A stretch of DNA of 64,000 bases from Elioraea thermophila (ex Habib et al. 2022). GTDB taxonomy: Bacteria; Pseudomonadota; Alphaproteobacteria; Acetobacterales; Acetobacteraceae. The DNA is taken from the NCBI RefSeq assembly GCF_003336755.1, contig NZ_QMDI01000002.1:868001-932000 (forward strand), written 5' to 3'. The notes under the pieces were generated by a model. It worked only from the letters and a program-made list of their open reading frames with translations, did not search any database and had not been told where the DNA came from. The translations under genes and the position numbers were made by a program. Every line of letters begins with the position of its first letter. Within the stretch, counting starts at the first letter, position 1. Positions 24,555-33,375 of the stretch are shown piece after piece.

Positions 24555-26068
24555 CAGAACCGCACCCCGAGCTTCTCGGCGAGCCCGATGCGCTGCAGCT
24601 TGCCGGTCGCTCCCTTCGGGATTTCGGGCACGAACACGATCCGCCTCGGCACCTTGAAGTCGGCGAGGCTTCGGGCGGCGAAGTCACGCAAGCCCTGCTC
24701 GCTCACCTCCATGCCGTCGCGCAGCACCACCGCCGCCGCCACCTCCTCGCCGAGCTTCGGGTGGGGGGCGGCGAAGGTGAGCGCCTGCGCCACCGCCGGG
24801 TGGGCCGAGAGCACATTGTCGACCTCGAGCGGGCTCACCTTTTCCCCGCCACGGTTGATCAGTTCCTTCAGCCGCCCGGTCAGCGTGAGATAGCCGTCGG
24901 CATCGAAGGCGCCCTGATCGCCGGTGCGGAACCAGCCATTGGTGAAGGCCTTGGCGTTCGCTTCCGGGTTGTTCTCGTAGCCCTTGGTCACGTTGGGGCC
25001 GCGAATGACCACCTCACCGGTCGCCCCTTGCGGCAGGAGGTTTCCTGCCTCGTCCATGATCGCGATCTCTGGCCCGGCCGGCAGGCCGACCGAGCCCGGC
25101 TTGCGCGGCCCGGCCAGCGGATTGGAGGCCATCTGGTGCGAGGCCTCGGTCATGCCGTAGCTCTCGACGAGCGGGCAGGAGAAGGTCTCCTCCAGCTTCA
25201 GCATCACCGGCGCGGGCAGCGACGCCGAGGACGAGCGGAGGAAGCGCAGTTTCGCCCGCGCAATCACCTCGCCATTCCGGTCGGCCCGGGCGAGGATCGC
25301 CTGGTACATGGTCGGCACCGCGGTGATCCAGGATGGCCTCTCCTCATCGAGCTGGCGGAAGAAGCGCAGCGCATCGAAGCCCCCGGTGCAGATCACCGCC
25401 CCACCGCCGTGCATCGAGGCGAGCACGGCGGCGACCAGGCCGTGGATGTGGAAGAGCGGCATGATGTTGAGGCACGCATCCGCGGGCGAGAGTGCCAGCG
25501 TGGTGGCGATGTGGTTGGCCGAGGCGCAGAGATTGGCCTGGGTGAGCGGAACGATCTTCGGCCGCGCCGTGGTGCCCGAGGTGTGCAGCACGAGGGCGAC
25601 GTCGTCCGTGCCGGCCGGCCCCGGGTTCGCCGCCGAGCCGGGTGAGCCGCCTTCCAACGTGAAATCGCCGGCCGCCTCGCCGGGCACCAGTTCCAGCACC
25701 GGAACATCGAGCCGCGCCGCCGCCGCCCGCGCCGCCGTCTCCGCCCCCTTCAGCACGATCAGCGCCTTGGCGCGCAGATCCTCGAGATAGAAGGCGAATT
25801 CGTCCTCGCGATAGGCGGGGTTGAGGGGCGCGGTGGTGGCGACGGTGGCGACCGCGAGGAAGGCGGCCGCCATCTCGGGCCCGTTCGGCAGCACGATCGC
25901 CACCCGATCGCCCCGGCCGATGCCGAGCGCGTTCAGCCTCGCGCGCGTGCGTTCGGCCAAGTCGACGAGGGCAGCGGAGGTGAGCGGGGCGCGTCCGGGG
26001 GCGCGCAAGGCGACCGAGGCGGGGTCGCGGGCGGCGATCAGGTCGGCAAGCGTGGCGTGAGCGGGCAT
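24554..26068 (-). CDS. Acyl-CoA synthetase, oxalate-CoA ligase-like
   Basis: A 504-residue ANL-superfamily adenylating enzyme. The P-loop is VLHTSGTTARPKIVPLT; PLFHIHGLVAAVLAS, ESYGMTEASHQMASNPL, KPGSVGLPAG and GRLKELINRGGEKVSP follow, and PKGATGKLQR carries the catalytic Lys. These motifs closely resemble the plant AAE3/yeast Pcs60 oxalyl-CoA synthetases, so oxalate or a related small carboxylate is the likely substrate. It is coupled to the downstream reductase-like gene and divergent from a TctCBA carboxylate transporter, fitting an organic-acid utilisation locus. Confidence 0.85.
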   Translation of the reverse strand: MPAHATLADLIAARDPASVALRAPGRAPLTSAALVDLAERTRARLNALGIGRGDRVAIVLPNGPEMAAAFLAVATVATTAPLNPAYREDEFAFYLEDLRAKALIVLKGAETAARAAAARLDVPVLELVPGEAAGDFTLEGGSPGSAANPGPAGTDDVALVLHTSGTTARPKIVPLTQANLCASANHIATTLALSPADACLNIMPLFHIHGLVAAVLASMHGGGAVICTGGFDALRFFRQLDEERPSWITAVPTMYQAILARADRNGEVIARAKLRFLRSSSASLPAPVMLKLEETFSCPLVESYGMTEASHQMASNPLAGPRKPGSVGLPAGPEIAIMDEAGNLLPQGATGEVVIRGPNVTKGYENNPEANAKAFTNGWFRTGDQGAFDADGYLTLTGRLKELINRGGEKVSPLEVDNVLSAHPAVAQALTFAAPHPKLGEEVAAAVVLRDGMEVSEQGLRDFAARSLADFKVPRRIVFVPEIPKGATGKLQRIGLAEKLGVRF

Positions 26069-26154
26069 CGGGCGACTTTCGACGATGGAGCGCGGGACGG
26101 ATGCAGCGGGACCGCCCGCGGCGCAAGCCCCCGGATCGGCGGACAGCTATTCTG

Positions 26155-26177
26155 TTGCGCCGCAATGTAAATTTGCG
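26155..26177. promoter_or_regulatory. Candidate operator with repeated TTGCG/CGCAA arms
   Basis: In the AT-richer gap between the divergent ligase and tctC genes, TTGCG-C-CGCAA (26155-26165) is followed after 7 bp by TTGCG (26173-26177), so the middle CGCAA can pair with either arm. It is a plausible regulator site controlling both sides. No regulator gene is adjacent. Confidence 0.35.
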
Positions 26178-26270
26178 ACAGGACTTTTCGTTTGATTTAC
26201 CACCTGCGCAACCCTATTTCCCCGCCCTTGTCCGATGAGAGCCCGGCTCGACCACACGCAAGGGGATGGC

Positions 26271-27281
26271 ATGACGTCTCGACGCACGCTGTTCGGCGCG
26301 GCAGCACCTTTGTTCGCCGTCTCGCTCGCGCTCGCCGCCCTGCCCGAGCGGGCGGCGGCGCAAGCCTGGGAGCCCTCGCGGCCGATCACCATCCTCGTGC
26401 CCGCCGGCACGGGTGGCGGGGCGGATCAGATGGCGCGCGCCATCCAGGGCATCGTTTCCAAGCACAACCTCGCCCGCCAGCCGATCGTGGTGCAGAACAA
26501 GCCGGGCGGGGCCGGCGCCGAAGCCTTCCTCGAGGTGAAGAACAGCCGCGGCAACCCACACCTTCTGGTCATCACGCTGTCGAACCTGTTCACCACGCCG
26601 CTGGCCACCGGCGTACCGGTGTCCTGGCGCGACATGACGCCGATCAAGATGATGGCGCTCGATCAGTTCGTGCTCTGGGTGCACGCGGAGAGCCCCTGGC
26701 GCACCGTGCCCGAGTTCATCGCCGCCGCGCGCGAGGGCCGGCTGCGCATGGGCGGCACCGGCTCGCGCCAGGAAGACCAGATCATCACGGTGGCGATCGA
26801 ACGCGCCACGGGGGCCCGTTTCACCTACGTGCCGTTCCGCGGCGGCGGCGAAGTCGCCGTGCAGCTCGTCGGCCGGCACGTCGATTCCACCGTCAACAAC
26901 CCGATCGAGGCGGTACAGCACTGGCGCTCCGGCACGCTGCGCCCGCTCTGCGTGTTCGACACGCAGCGCCTGACCGTGACCGACAAGGTGACGGAGACCA
27001 TGGCCTGGTCGGACATTCCGACCTGCCGGGAATCCGGGCTCGACGTCGAGTACCTGATGCTGCGTGGCATCTTCGGCGCCCCCGGCATCGCACCCGCCGT
27101 GGTGCAGTATTACGTGAACCTGCTCGATCGCGTGCGCGCCACCCCCGAGTGGCAGCAGCTGATGACCGAGGGCGCGTTCAACCTGACCACGATGACCGGC
27201 GAGCCCTTCGCGCAGTGGGTGGCGCGCGAGGAGGAGCGGCACCGCAGCCTGATGGCGGAAGCGGGCTTCCTCGCCCGTTGA
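26271..27281 (+). CDS. Tripartite tricarboxylate transporter substrate-binding protein
   Basis: A 336-residue Bug/TctC-type periplasmic binding protein. The N-terminus MTSRRTLFGAAAPLFAVSLA is a signal peptide with a twin-arginine look, cleaved near AAAQA. The mature part has PSRPITILVPAGTGGGADQM, then VVQNKPGGAGAEAF and FRGGGEVAVQLVGRHVD, all family hallmarks. AAGGGG precedes the ATG. It begins a three-gene tctCBA-type operon importing a carboxylate; the substrate is unknown. Proximity to an oxalate-CoA-ligase-like gene hints at a small dicarboxylate. Confidence 0.93.
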   Translation: MTSRRTLFGAAAPLFAVSLALAALPERAAAQAWEPSRPITILVPAGTGGGADQMARAIQGIVSKHNLARQPIVVQNKPGGAGAEAFLEVKNSRGNPHLLVITLSNLFTTPLATGVPVSWRDMTPIKMMALDQFVLWVHAESPWRTVPEFIAAAREGRLRMGGTGSRQEDQIITVAIERATGARFTYVPFRGGGEVAVQLVGRHVDSTVNNPIEAVQHWRSGTLRPLCVFDTQRLTVTDKVTETMAWSDIPTCRESGLDVEYLMLRGIFGAPGIAPAVVQYYVNLLDRVRATPEWQQLMTEGAFNLTTMTGEPFAQWVAREEERHRSLMAEAGFLAR

Positions 27282-27309
27282 CCGCGCGCCTCGTTCCGGA
27301 TCGACTGCG

Positions 27310-27798
27310 ATGAGCGAAGTGCCGCGGGGCTTGCGCGCGCGCCCCGTCGAGATCGCCACGGCGCTTGCCTTCGCCGCCTTGGGCGGGCTCGCGATGTTCG
27401 ACTCCGCCCGCATCGGCTTCGGCTGGGGGTTCGACGGGCCGCAATCCGGCACCTTCCCGTACTGGGTCGGGGGCTTGCTCATGCTCGCCTCCGGCGCGGT
27501 GCTCGCCGGCGCGGTGCTGCGGCGCACGCGGGCGATGTTCGCCACCAACGAGCAGCTCGCTTCCGTCGCACGCGTCTTCATCCCGGCCGCCGTCTACGTG
27601 GCGGCGATGCACCTCGTCGGGCTCTATGTGGCCTCGGCCGGGTTGCTCGCCTGGTTCATGATCCGACTCGGCGGGTATCCTTGGCTCGTCTCGATCGCCT
27701 CCGGCATCGCTGCCGCCGTCGTCGTCTTCGTCGTCTTCGAACTCTGGTTCCTCGTCTCGCTCCCCAAGGGTCCCCTCGAAGAGCTGCTCGGGTACTGA
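27310..27798 (+). CDS. Tripartite tricarboxylate transporter small subunit
   Basis: A 162-residue TctB-family protein with four predicted membrane spans (EIATALAFAALGGLAMF, TFPYWVGGLLMLASGAVLAG, VFIPAAVYVAAMHLVGLYVA, SGIAAAVVVFVVFELWF). The FGWGFDGPQSGTFPYWVG loop is characteristic. It sits 28 bp after the binding protein and 3 bp before the large permease, in standard order. Confidence 0.92.
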   Translation: MSEVPRGLRARPVEIATALAFAALGGLAMFDSARIGFGWGFDGPQSGTFPYWVGGLLMLASGAVLAGAVLRRTRAMFATNEQLASVARVFIPAAVYVAAMHLVGLYVASAGLLAWFMIRLGGYPWLVSIASGIAAAVVVFVVFELWFLVSLPKGPLEELLGY

Positions 27799-27801
27799 GC
27801 G

Positions 27802-29301
27802 ATGGAGAACCTCGCCGCGCTTGCCGCGGGCTTCGCGGTCGCGCTCACGCCGTCCAACCTCGTGCTGATGCTGGTCGGCGTGCTGCTCGGCGTCGTCATC
27901 GGCGTGCTGCCCGGGCTCGGGGGCGCGAACGGCATCGCCATCCTGCTGCCGCTCACCTTTTCGATGGAGCCGGTGAGCGCGATCATCATGCTCTCCTGCA
28001 TCTATTGGGGCGCGCTGTTCGGCGGCGCGATCACCTCCATCCTGTTCAATATTCCGGGCGAGCCGTGGTCGGTCGCCACCACCTTCGACGGTTACCCGAT
28101 GGCGCAGAAGGGGCGCGCGGCGGAGGCGCTGGTCGCGGCCTTCACCTCCTCCTTCTTCGGCGCCTTCGTCGCCATCGTGATGATCACCGCGATCGCCCCG
28201 CTCGTCGCCCGCTTCGCGCTGCGCTTCGGCCCGCCCGAATTCTTCGCCGTGATGTTCCTCTCCTTCGCCGCCTTCGTCGGCCAAGGCCGTGGCTCGGCCT
28301 GGAAGACGATCGCGGCCATGATGGCGGGCTTCCTGCTCGCCTGCGTCGGGCTCGATACGGTGACCGGGCTGCTGCGGCTCACCTTCGGGTCGATGGAGCT
28401 GATGCGCGGCTTCGACTTCCTGGTCGCGGTGATCGGCCTGTTCGGAATCTCGGAGGTGCTGATCGCGGTCGAAGAAGGCTTGAAGTTCGAAGGTGCCAAG
28501 GCGCGCATCGACTCCGGCGTGGTGTTCCGGGTGTGGAAGGAGTTGCCGCGCTATGCCGCGATCGCGCTCCGCTCCTCCTTCATCGGCTGCTGGATGGGAG
28601 TCACACCGGCAGGCGCCACGCCGGCCTCCTTCATGTCGTACGGGATGGCGCGCAAGCTCTCGAAGGACGGCGCCGCCTTCGGCACCGGGCGGATCGAGGG
28701 GGTTGTGGCGCCGGAGGTGGCGAACAATGCCGCTGGTGTGTCGGCGCTGCTGCCGATGCTCGCCCTCGGTGTGCCGGGCTCGCCCACTGCGGCGGTGCTG
28801 TTGGGCGGGCTCATCATGTGGGGCCTGCAGCCGGGGCCGATGCTGTTCGTCGAACAGAAGGACTTCGTCTGGGGCCTGATCGCCTCGATGTACTTGGGCA
28901 ACGTCGCGGCCTTCCTGGTCGTGCTCACCCTCGTGCCGCTCTTCGCCGCCATCCTGCGCATTCCCTTCGCCATCATTGCGCCCCTCATCCTCATCGCCTG
29001 CGCGATCGGCGCCTACACGGTGAACAACGCGATGTTCGACGTGGTGCTGATGCTGGTGTTCGGTCTCGTCGGGTACGTGATGAAGAAGCTCGACTACCCG
29101 CTCGCGCCGATGGTGCTCGCACTCGTGCTCGGCAACCGCACGGAACAGGCCTTCCGCCAGTCGCTCCTGCTCTCGGAAGGATCGCTCGCCGTGTTCTTCC
29201 ACGGCTGGCTGTCCGGGATCATCATGACGGCGGGTCTCGTCCTCCTCCTCTGGCCGCTGATCGGACGGCTCGCGGCGGTCGTTCGCGCCCGCATGGCGTG
29301 A
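27802..29301 (+). CDS. Tripartite tricarboxylate transporter large permease
   Basis: A 499-residue TctA-family permease with about 11-12 spans. The conserved GVLPGLGGANGIAILLPLTF and later GVTPAGATPASFMSYGMA and LALGVPGSPTAAVLLGGL regions are typical signatures. It completes the tctCBA operon and forms the sodium/proton-coupled membrane channel with TctB. No truncation is seen. Confidence 0.95.
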   Translation: MENLAALAAGFAVALTPSNLVLMLVGVLLGVVIGVLPGLGGANGIAILLPLTFSMEPVSAIIMLSCIYWGALFGGAITSILFNIPGEPWSVATTFDGYPMAQKGRAAEALVAAFTSSFFGAFVAIVMITAIAPLVARFALRFGPPEFFAVMFLSFAAFVGQGRGSAWKTIAAMMAGFLLACVGLDTVTGLLRLTFGSMELMRGFDFLVAVIGLFGISEVLIAVEEGLKFEGAKARIDSGVVFRVWKELPRYAAIALRSSFIGCWMGVTPAGATPASFMSYGMARKLSKDGAAFGTGRIEGVVAPEVANNAAGVSALLPMLALGVPGSPTAAVLLGGLIMWGLQPGPMLFVEQKDFVWGLIASMYLGNVAAFLVVLTLVPLFAAILRIPFAIIAPLILIACAIGAYTVNNAMFDVVLMLVFGLVGYVMKKLDYPLAPMVLALVLGNRTEQAFRQSLLLSEGSLAVFFHGWLSGIIMTAGLVLLLWPLIGRLAAVVRARMA

Positions 29302-29418
29302 GGGCGCGCGGCTGATCCCGCTCGTGTCGTTTCCGTGACAACGGGCGGATGACGGCTTCCGCGGCGGGTTCCGTTGCGCGAGGCTTGCCCGCGATGGGCA
29401 ACCATCGGTGAGACCGCC

Positions 29419-30582
29419 ATGACCGTCCGCATCGCCGCCTTCAACGTCGAGAACCTGTTCGACCGCGCGAAGGCGCTCAACGCCGACACGCCGGGGGCCC
29501 ATCAGGCAGTGCTCGACGCCCATGCCGAACTGAACCGGCTGTTCGAGCAGGCGACGTACGATGCGCGGACGAAACGCCGCATGCTCGCGCTGATGGCGGC
29601 GCTCGAGCTTCGCCCGCCGCGCTACGCCGGGCCGTTCGCGCTGATCCGCCGCATTCGCGGCAAGCTCGTGCACACGCCGCGCGGCGGCGAGCCGGAGATC
29701 GTCGCGGGCGGGCGGTCGGACTGGGTCGGCTGGTGCGAACTCGTGACCGAGGCGGTGGACGAGATCGCGATGCTGAACACTGCGCGCGTCATCCGCGACG
29801 TCGGCGCAGACATCCTCGCCGTGGTGGAGGCGGAGAGCCGGCCGGTCCTGCGCCGCTTCCACGACCTTCTGCTGCCGAAGCTGGGGGTCGCGCCCGCCCA
29901 GGGCTACCGCCACATCATGCTGATCGACGGCAACGACGAACGTGGCATCGATGTCGGGCTCGCCACGCGCGAGGGCTTCCCGATCGGGCTGATGCGCTCG
30001 AACGTCGACCTCCGCGCACCCTCCGGCGAGCCGGTGTTCAGCCGCGACTGCCCGGAATACGTCGTCACCACCCCCTCGGGCGAGCGGATCGTCGTGTTGC
30101 CGAACCATTTCAAGAGCAAGTTCGCCCCCGGCAAGGACGGGCAGCGCCGCGCCAACGACAAGCGACGGCTGCAGGCGCAGACGGTGGCGGACATCTACCG
30201 CCGCCTGCGCCAGGAGGGGCACGAGAACGTCGTCGTGTGCGGCGACCTCAACGATACGCCGGAGAGCGACCCCCTCGCCCCGCTCCTGCGCGACACCGAC
30301 CTCAAGGACGTCAGCGAGCACAAGGCCTTCACCGAGTTCGAGTATCGCGCGCGCACCGGCGGGCGCGGCATCGGCACCTACGGCAACGGGCGCGACGACG
30401 AGAAGATCGACTACATCCTGCTCTCGCCCGCCTTGTTCGCGCGTGTGACCAAGGGCGGGATCTTCCGCAAGGGCGCCTGGCCCGGAAAGAAGCCTCGGCG
30501 TTGGGAAGTCTATCCGGAGCTCACGGCGCCTGTGCACGCGGCGTCCGACCACCACGCGATCTGGGTCGATCTCGACCTTTGA
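29419..30582 (+). CDS. Endonuclease/exonuclease/phosphatase family protein
   Basis: A 387-residue EEP-fold hydrolase. Motifs are RIAAFNVENLFDRA at the start (metal-binding Asn), VVEAESRPVLRRF (Glu), VVCGDLNDTPESDPL (Asp/Asn) and APVHAASDHHAIWVDL (terminal His/Asp pair). No signal peptide is visible. The substrate could be nucleic acid, phosphoinositide-like compounds or another phosphodiester. The ATG 29419 gives the family N-terminus. It is free-standing, between the tct operon and the convergent tRNA/mnmA. Confidence 0.9.
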   Translation: MTVRIAAFNVENLFDRAKALNADTPGAHQAVLDAHAELNRLFEQATYDARTKRRMLALMAALELRPPRYAGPFALIRRIRGKLVHTPRGGEPEIVAGGRSDWVGWCELVTEAVDEIAMLNTARVIRDVGADILAVVEAESRPVLRRFHDLLLPKLGVAPAQGYRHIMLIDGNDERGIDVGLATREGFPIGLMRSNVDLRAPSGEPVFSRDCPEYVVTTPSGERIVVLPNHFKSKFAPGKDGQRRANDKRRLQAQTVADIYRRLRQEGHENVVVCGDLNDTPESDPLAPLLRDTDLKDVSEHKAFTEFEYRARTGGRGIGTYGNGRDDEKIDYILLSPALFARVTKGGIFRKGAWPGKKPRRWEVYPELTAPVHAASDHHAIWVDLDL

Positions 30583-30652
30583 GCGGTCGGCCACCCAGCG
30601 CAGCGGCGGCTGATCTCGTTCGTGACGGAACGCTGCGGGGCGTCTGCGGCGG

Positions 30653-30729
30653 TGGTAGCGGCGGGCGGACTTGAACCGCCGACCCCGGCATTATGAGTGC
30701 CGTGCTCTGACCAGCTGAGCTACGCCGCC
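30653..30729 (-). tRNA. tRNA-Met (CAT), elongator type
   Basis: A complete 77-nt cloverleaf with encoded CCA: a 7-bp acceptor stem with G1-U72, D arm GCTC/GAGC, anticodon stem CGGCA/TGCCG around CTCATAA, variable GGGTC, and T arm GGCGG/CCGCC with TTCAAGT. The G1-U72 acceptor end and GGGGTC region fit elongator tRNA-Met better than lysidine-modified tRNA-Ile. Its first 10 nt overlap the 3' end of mnmA, whose TAG stop is U8-A9-G10 of the tRNA. Confidence 0.95.
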
Positions 30730-31856
30730 GCCTCAGCCGCAGTTAGGGCGCCGTCCCCGTCGCTGTCAACGCCGCCCGCGGCAGCCCCGACCCGCGACGC
30801 CGCCAGGGTGCCGCCGCCCAAGACGCGCTCGCCGTCGTAGAACACCGCCGCCTGGCCGGGCGCGACCACGGCCGGCGCCTCGAGCCTGATCTTCACCCGC
30901 GCCCCGTCCCAGGCCAAGACCGCCGGCTGCGCCGCCTCGCGCCCGCGCAGCTTGACCGCACAGCGGACCGGTGCGGCGGGCGGGTCGATCAGCCAGGACA
31001 CGTCATCGACCCAAGCCTCGGTCCGCCCCAGGGCGGCGCGGGGGCCGACGACGATGCGGCGGCGGCCGGCTTCGATCGCCACCACGAACAGACGCTCGCC
31101 CACCCGTGCCGAGGCCTCGCCCAGGCCCTTCGCCTGGCCCACCGTGAAGCGCGCGATGCCGCGATGCCGGCCGAGCACGCGGCCGTCGAGCGCAACGATC
31201 TCGCCCTCCTCGGCGGCCTCGGGGCGAAGCGCTGCCACCACGCGGTCGTAGCGCCCCTCGGGAACGAAGCAGATGTCCTGGCTGTCGGGCTTCTCCGCCA
31301 CCGGCAGGCCGAGCCGCGCGGCCTCGGCGCGCACGGTTTCCTTGCGCATCCCGCCCAAGGGAAAGCGGAGGAACGGGAGGTCCTCGCGGCGAATGCCCCA
31401 GAGGAAATAGGACTGGTCGCGCACGGGGTCGGTCGCGCGCAACAGTGCCGGCTCGCCGTCGACGGTCTCGATGCGCGCGTAATGCCCGGTGGCGAGCGCC
31501 TCGCAGCCGAGGTCGCGGGCAAGCCCGATCAGGTCGGTGAACTTCAGGTGCCGGTTGCAGGCGGCACACGGGATCGGGGTCATCCCCTGCGCATAGGCTG
31601 CGGCGAAGGGCTCGATCACGGCCTCCCGGAAGCGGGCTTCCATGTCGAGCACGTAATGGGGAATGCCCAAGCTGTCGGCCACCCGGCGGGCGTCGTGAAT
31701 GTCCTGCCCCGCACAGCACGCTCCCTTCCGCCCGACGGCCCGGCCGTGGTCGTAGAGCTGCATGGTGACGCCCACCACCTCGTGCCCGGCTTCGACGAGA
31801 AGCGCGGCGACGGTGGCGGAGTCGACCCCGCCCGACATGGCGACGAGAATGCGCAT
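30720..31856 (-). CDS. mnmA: tRNA-uridine 2-sulfurtransferase
   Basis: A 378-residue enzyme that thiolates U34 of tRNA-Lys/Glu/Gln. The PP-loop is RILVAMSGGVDSATVAAL. The catalytic cysteines are in PIPCAACNRHLKF and KPDSQDICFVPEG, and TGHYARI and DQSYFLWG are conserved. The usual C-terminus (VFYDGERVLGGGTLAAS) is followed by about 21 extra residues with DSDGDGALTAAE, a perfect EF-hand calcium-loop pattern. The TAG stop lies inside the downstream tRNA-Met gene. ATG 31856 fits the family start; an in-frame extension upstream is not supported. Confidence 0.95.
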   Translation of the reverse strand: MRILVAMSGGVDSATVAALLVEAGHEVVGVTMQLYDHGRAVGRKGACCAGQDIHDARRVADSLGIPHYVLDMEARFREAVIEPFAAAYAQGMTPIPCAACNRHLKFTDLIGLARDLGCEALATGHYARIETVDGEPALLRATDPVRDQSYFLWGIRREDLPFLRFPLGGMRKETVRAEAARLGLPVAEKPDSQDICFVPEGRYDRVVAALRPEAAEEGEIVALDGRVLGRHRGIARFTVGQAKGLGEASARVGERLFVVAIEAGRRRIVVGPRAALGRTEAWVDDVSWLIDPPAAPVRCAVKLRGREAAQPAVLAWDGARVKIRLEAPAVVAPGQAAVFYDGERVLGGGTLAASRVGAAAGGVDSDGDGALTAAEAAA

Positions 31857-32018
31857 GCGGGCGAGATGCGGGGGCAGTGCGGCGCGGTCAAGGCGGTGGC
31901 GGCGCCGGCACGGTCTCACCAATCGGCCCGCAGGCCAGCCGTCGCGGAAAGAAGAAGGGCCTCGGCGAACCGAGGCCCATTCCAGCGGAGCGCGTCGCTG
32001 CGGGATCGGCGGCCGATG

Positions 32019-32702
32019 TCAGGCCTGCGCTTCGCGCCGGCGCAACGCCATCAGCCCGGCGAAGCCGAGACCGAGCAGGGCCAGTGCGGCGGGCTCGGGG
32101 ATCGCCTCGGCGGTGATGGTCAGCTGCTTGATGCCGAGCGACAGATCCTCTTGACCGTCGAGGCCGACGAGGCCGAGCAGGATCGTTTCGACCGGGGCGA
32201 AGGCGCCGGTGCCGCTGACGGCAAGCCCGATCTGGCCGGGAACCATGCCGGGGACGAGCCCGACGGTGATGGTCCCCACCGCCGGCGAGGGCACGGTGAT
32301 GCCGTTGGCGTTGAGGAACGCGGTGAGTGCGGGGCTGACCAGACCGTCGAAGGCGGCGGTCAGCCCGGTCGCGGGCGTGCCGGAGAAGCTCAGATGCCCG
32401 GTGAAGGCAAGGCGATTGATGTACTCGCCGCCGACGGTGGTTTCGCCGACGATCTCGCCGATCGCGGTGACGAACACCCGGTAGAAGCCGTTGGGCGGGA
32501 TGGTATAGCTGAACGTCGCCGGGCCGCCGAGCGGATTGACGAACAGGTTGAAGCCGGCTGGGCCGCCGACGTTACGGACCAGCAGGTTGCCGTCGAACGC
32601 GCGCACATCGAGCAGCGTGATCGGTCCGGCCTGCACGGGTGTCGCGAGCGAGACCCCGGCGGCGACCGCACAAACCCCCAACAGTTTCGTAACCGTGTTC
32701 AT
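32019..32702 (-). CDS. PEP-CTERM sorting domain protein
   Basis: A 227-residue exported protein. The signal peptide (MNTVTKLLGVCAVAAGVSLA, cleaved near PVQAG) leads into a Gly/Val/Thr-rich beta-type body. The C-terminus is a PEP-CTERM signal: IPEP, the hydrophobic stretch AALALLGLGFAGLMAL, and a basic RRRE cluster. Such proteins are processed by exosortase (EpsH/XrtA) and usually secreted or cell-surface attached with exopolysaccharide; no exosortase is in this window. GGGGGT precedes the ATG. The body has no recognised enzymatic motif. Confidence 0.88.
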   Translation of the reverse strand: MNTVTKLLGVCAVAAGVSLATPVQAGPITLLDVRAFDGNLLVRNVGGPAGFNLFVNPLGGPATFSYTIPPNGFYRVFVTAIGEIVGETTVGGEYINRLAFTGHLSFSGTPATGLTAAFDGLVSPALTAFLNANGITVPSPAVGTITVGLVPGMVPGQIGLAVSGTGAFAPVETILLGLVGLDGQEDLSLGIKQLTITAEAIPEPAALALLGLGFAGLMALRRREAQA

Positions 32703-33030
32703 CTTGGACCCCCTGATGATTTCCTGGTGGCAGCTAGAAACGGTACGGCGTTGTGCACCGCGTCCAAAACTACGCCGTGCTGTCATCGAATGGTCAAGCA
32801 CCAGATTGTGTCGGCAACCGATGATTGTACTTCGGAGGGATGATCAAACCATTCCGAATGCAGTCACGCACACGCAGCCCTTCACCGTACCTGGGGCGGC
32901 AAAGCGGTGGCATGCGCCCCCAACCGCGGGCGTGGCACGGGCGCAACAGTGTGCCGCACAAGCAGCGGCTCATCTCCCTCTTCCGATCGGGGTCGAGAAC
33001 ACCCATGCCGCCGGCGGTAACAAGCGGGCC
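32703..33030. other. Intergenic region with divergent promoter elements
   Basis: About 330 bp between PEP-CTERM gene 1 and the OmpW remnant, locally less GC-rich. On the minus strand TTGACC (32797-32792) is a possible -35 for the PEP-CTERM gene. On the plus strand 32780-32797 reads CTGTCAT-CGAA-TGGTCAA, resembling a weak Pho box. The right part probably holds decayed 5' sequence of the OmpW gene; no intact gene was found. Confidence 0.4.
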
Positions 33031-33285
33031 AGGGTGAACTGCACGGTGTTCTACAGCGAGGGCGGCAGCCGCTCCGCCGGCATCACCGTTGTCGACGTGG
33101 AGAACGCGTGGGGTTACGGGCTCAACATGGAGCTCGACGACGAGTTCAGCCCGAACGGGCGGCTCAACGTCGACGTGAAGAAGCGCCGGCTTCGGCCCGA
33201 CGTGTCGGTGAACCGCGGCGCGGTGACGGCGACGACCGACCTCGATCCGTGGATCATCGGGGCTGCGGTACGCTATGGGTTCTGA
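33031..33285 (+). pseudogene. OmpW-family porin remnant (3' end)
   Basis: The last 75-80 residues of an OmpW-type outer-membrane beta-barrel survive. The pieces are NCTVFYSEGGS, ITVVDVENAWGYGLNMEL, NVDVKKRRLRPDVSVNRGAV and the terminal DLDPWIIGAAVRYGF, ending in the aromatic residue required by the BAM machinery. The N-terminal signal peptide and first beta-strands are not recognisable in any frame upstream, so the gene is 5'-truncated or degraded. An in-frame extension exists but shows no OmpW similarity. Confidence 0.65.
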
Positions 33286-33375
33286 GCGGCGAAGGCGCTT
33301 CGGCTCGCCTTCTTCGGCGCGGGGGCGTGCGGGCTCCCGCGCTTTCGTTTCGGCGCCGTGCTTGCCGTCCTCGTT

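Noticed and set aside
27178-30594. Very long open frame on the minus strand opposite the tct and EEP genes
   Set aside because: Its translation is His/Arg/Glu/Gly-rich with no domains and mirrors the codon bias of the real genes; typical antisense shadow in GC-rich DNA.
30653-30729. tRNA-Ile2 with lysidine (CAT anticodon)
   Set aside because: Acceptor-end G1-U72 and the variable region fit elongator tRNA-Met better; cannot be fully excluded without a profile search.
32780-32797. Third Pho-box-like sequence near PEP-CTERM gene 1
   Set aside because: Only 4 of 7 matches in the second repeat and it points away from the intact gene.
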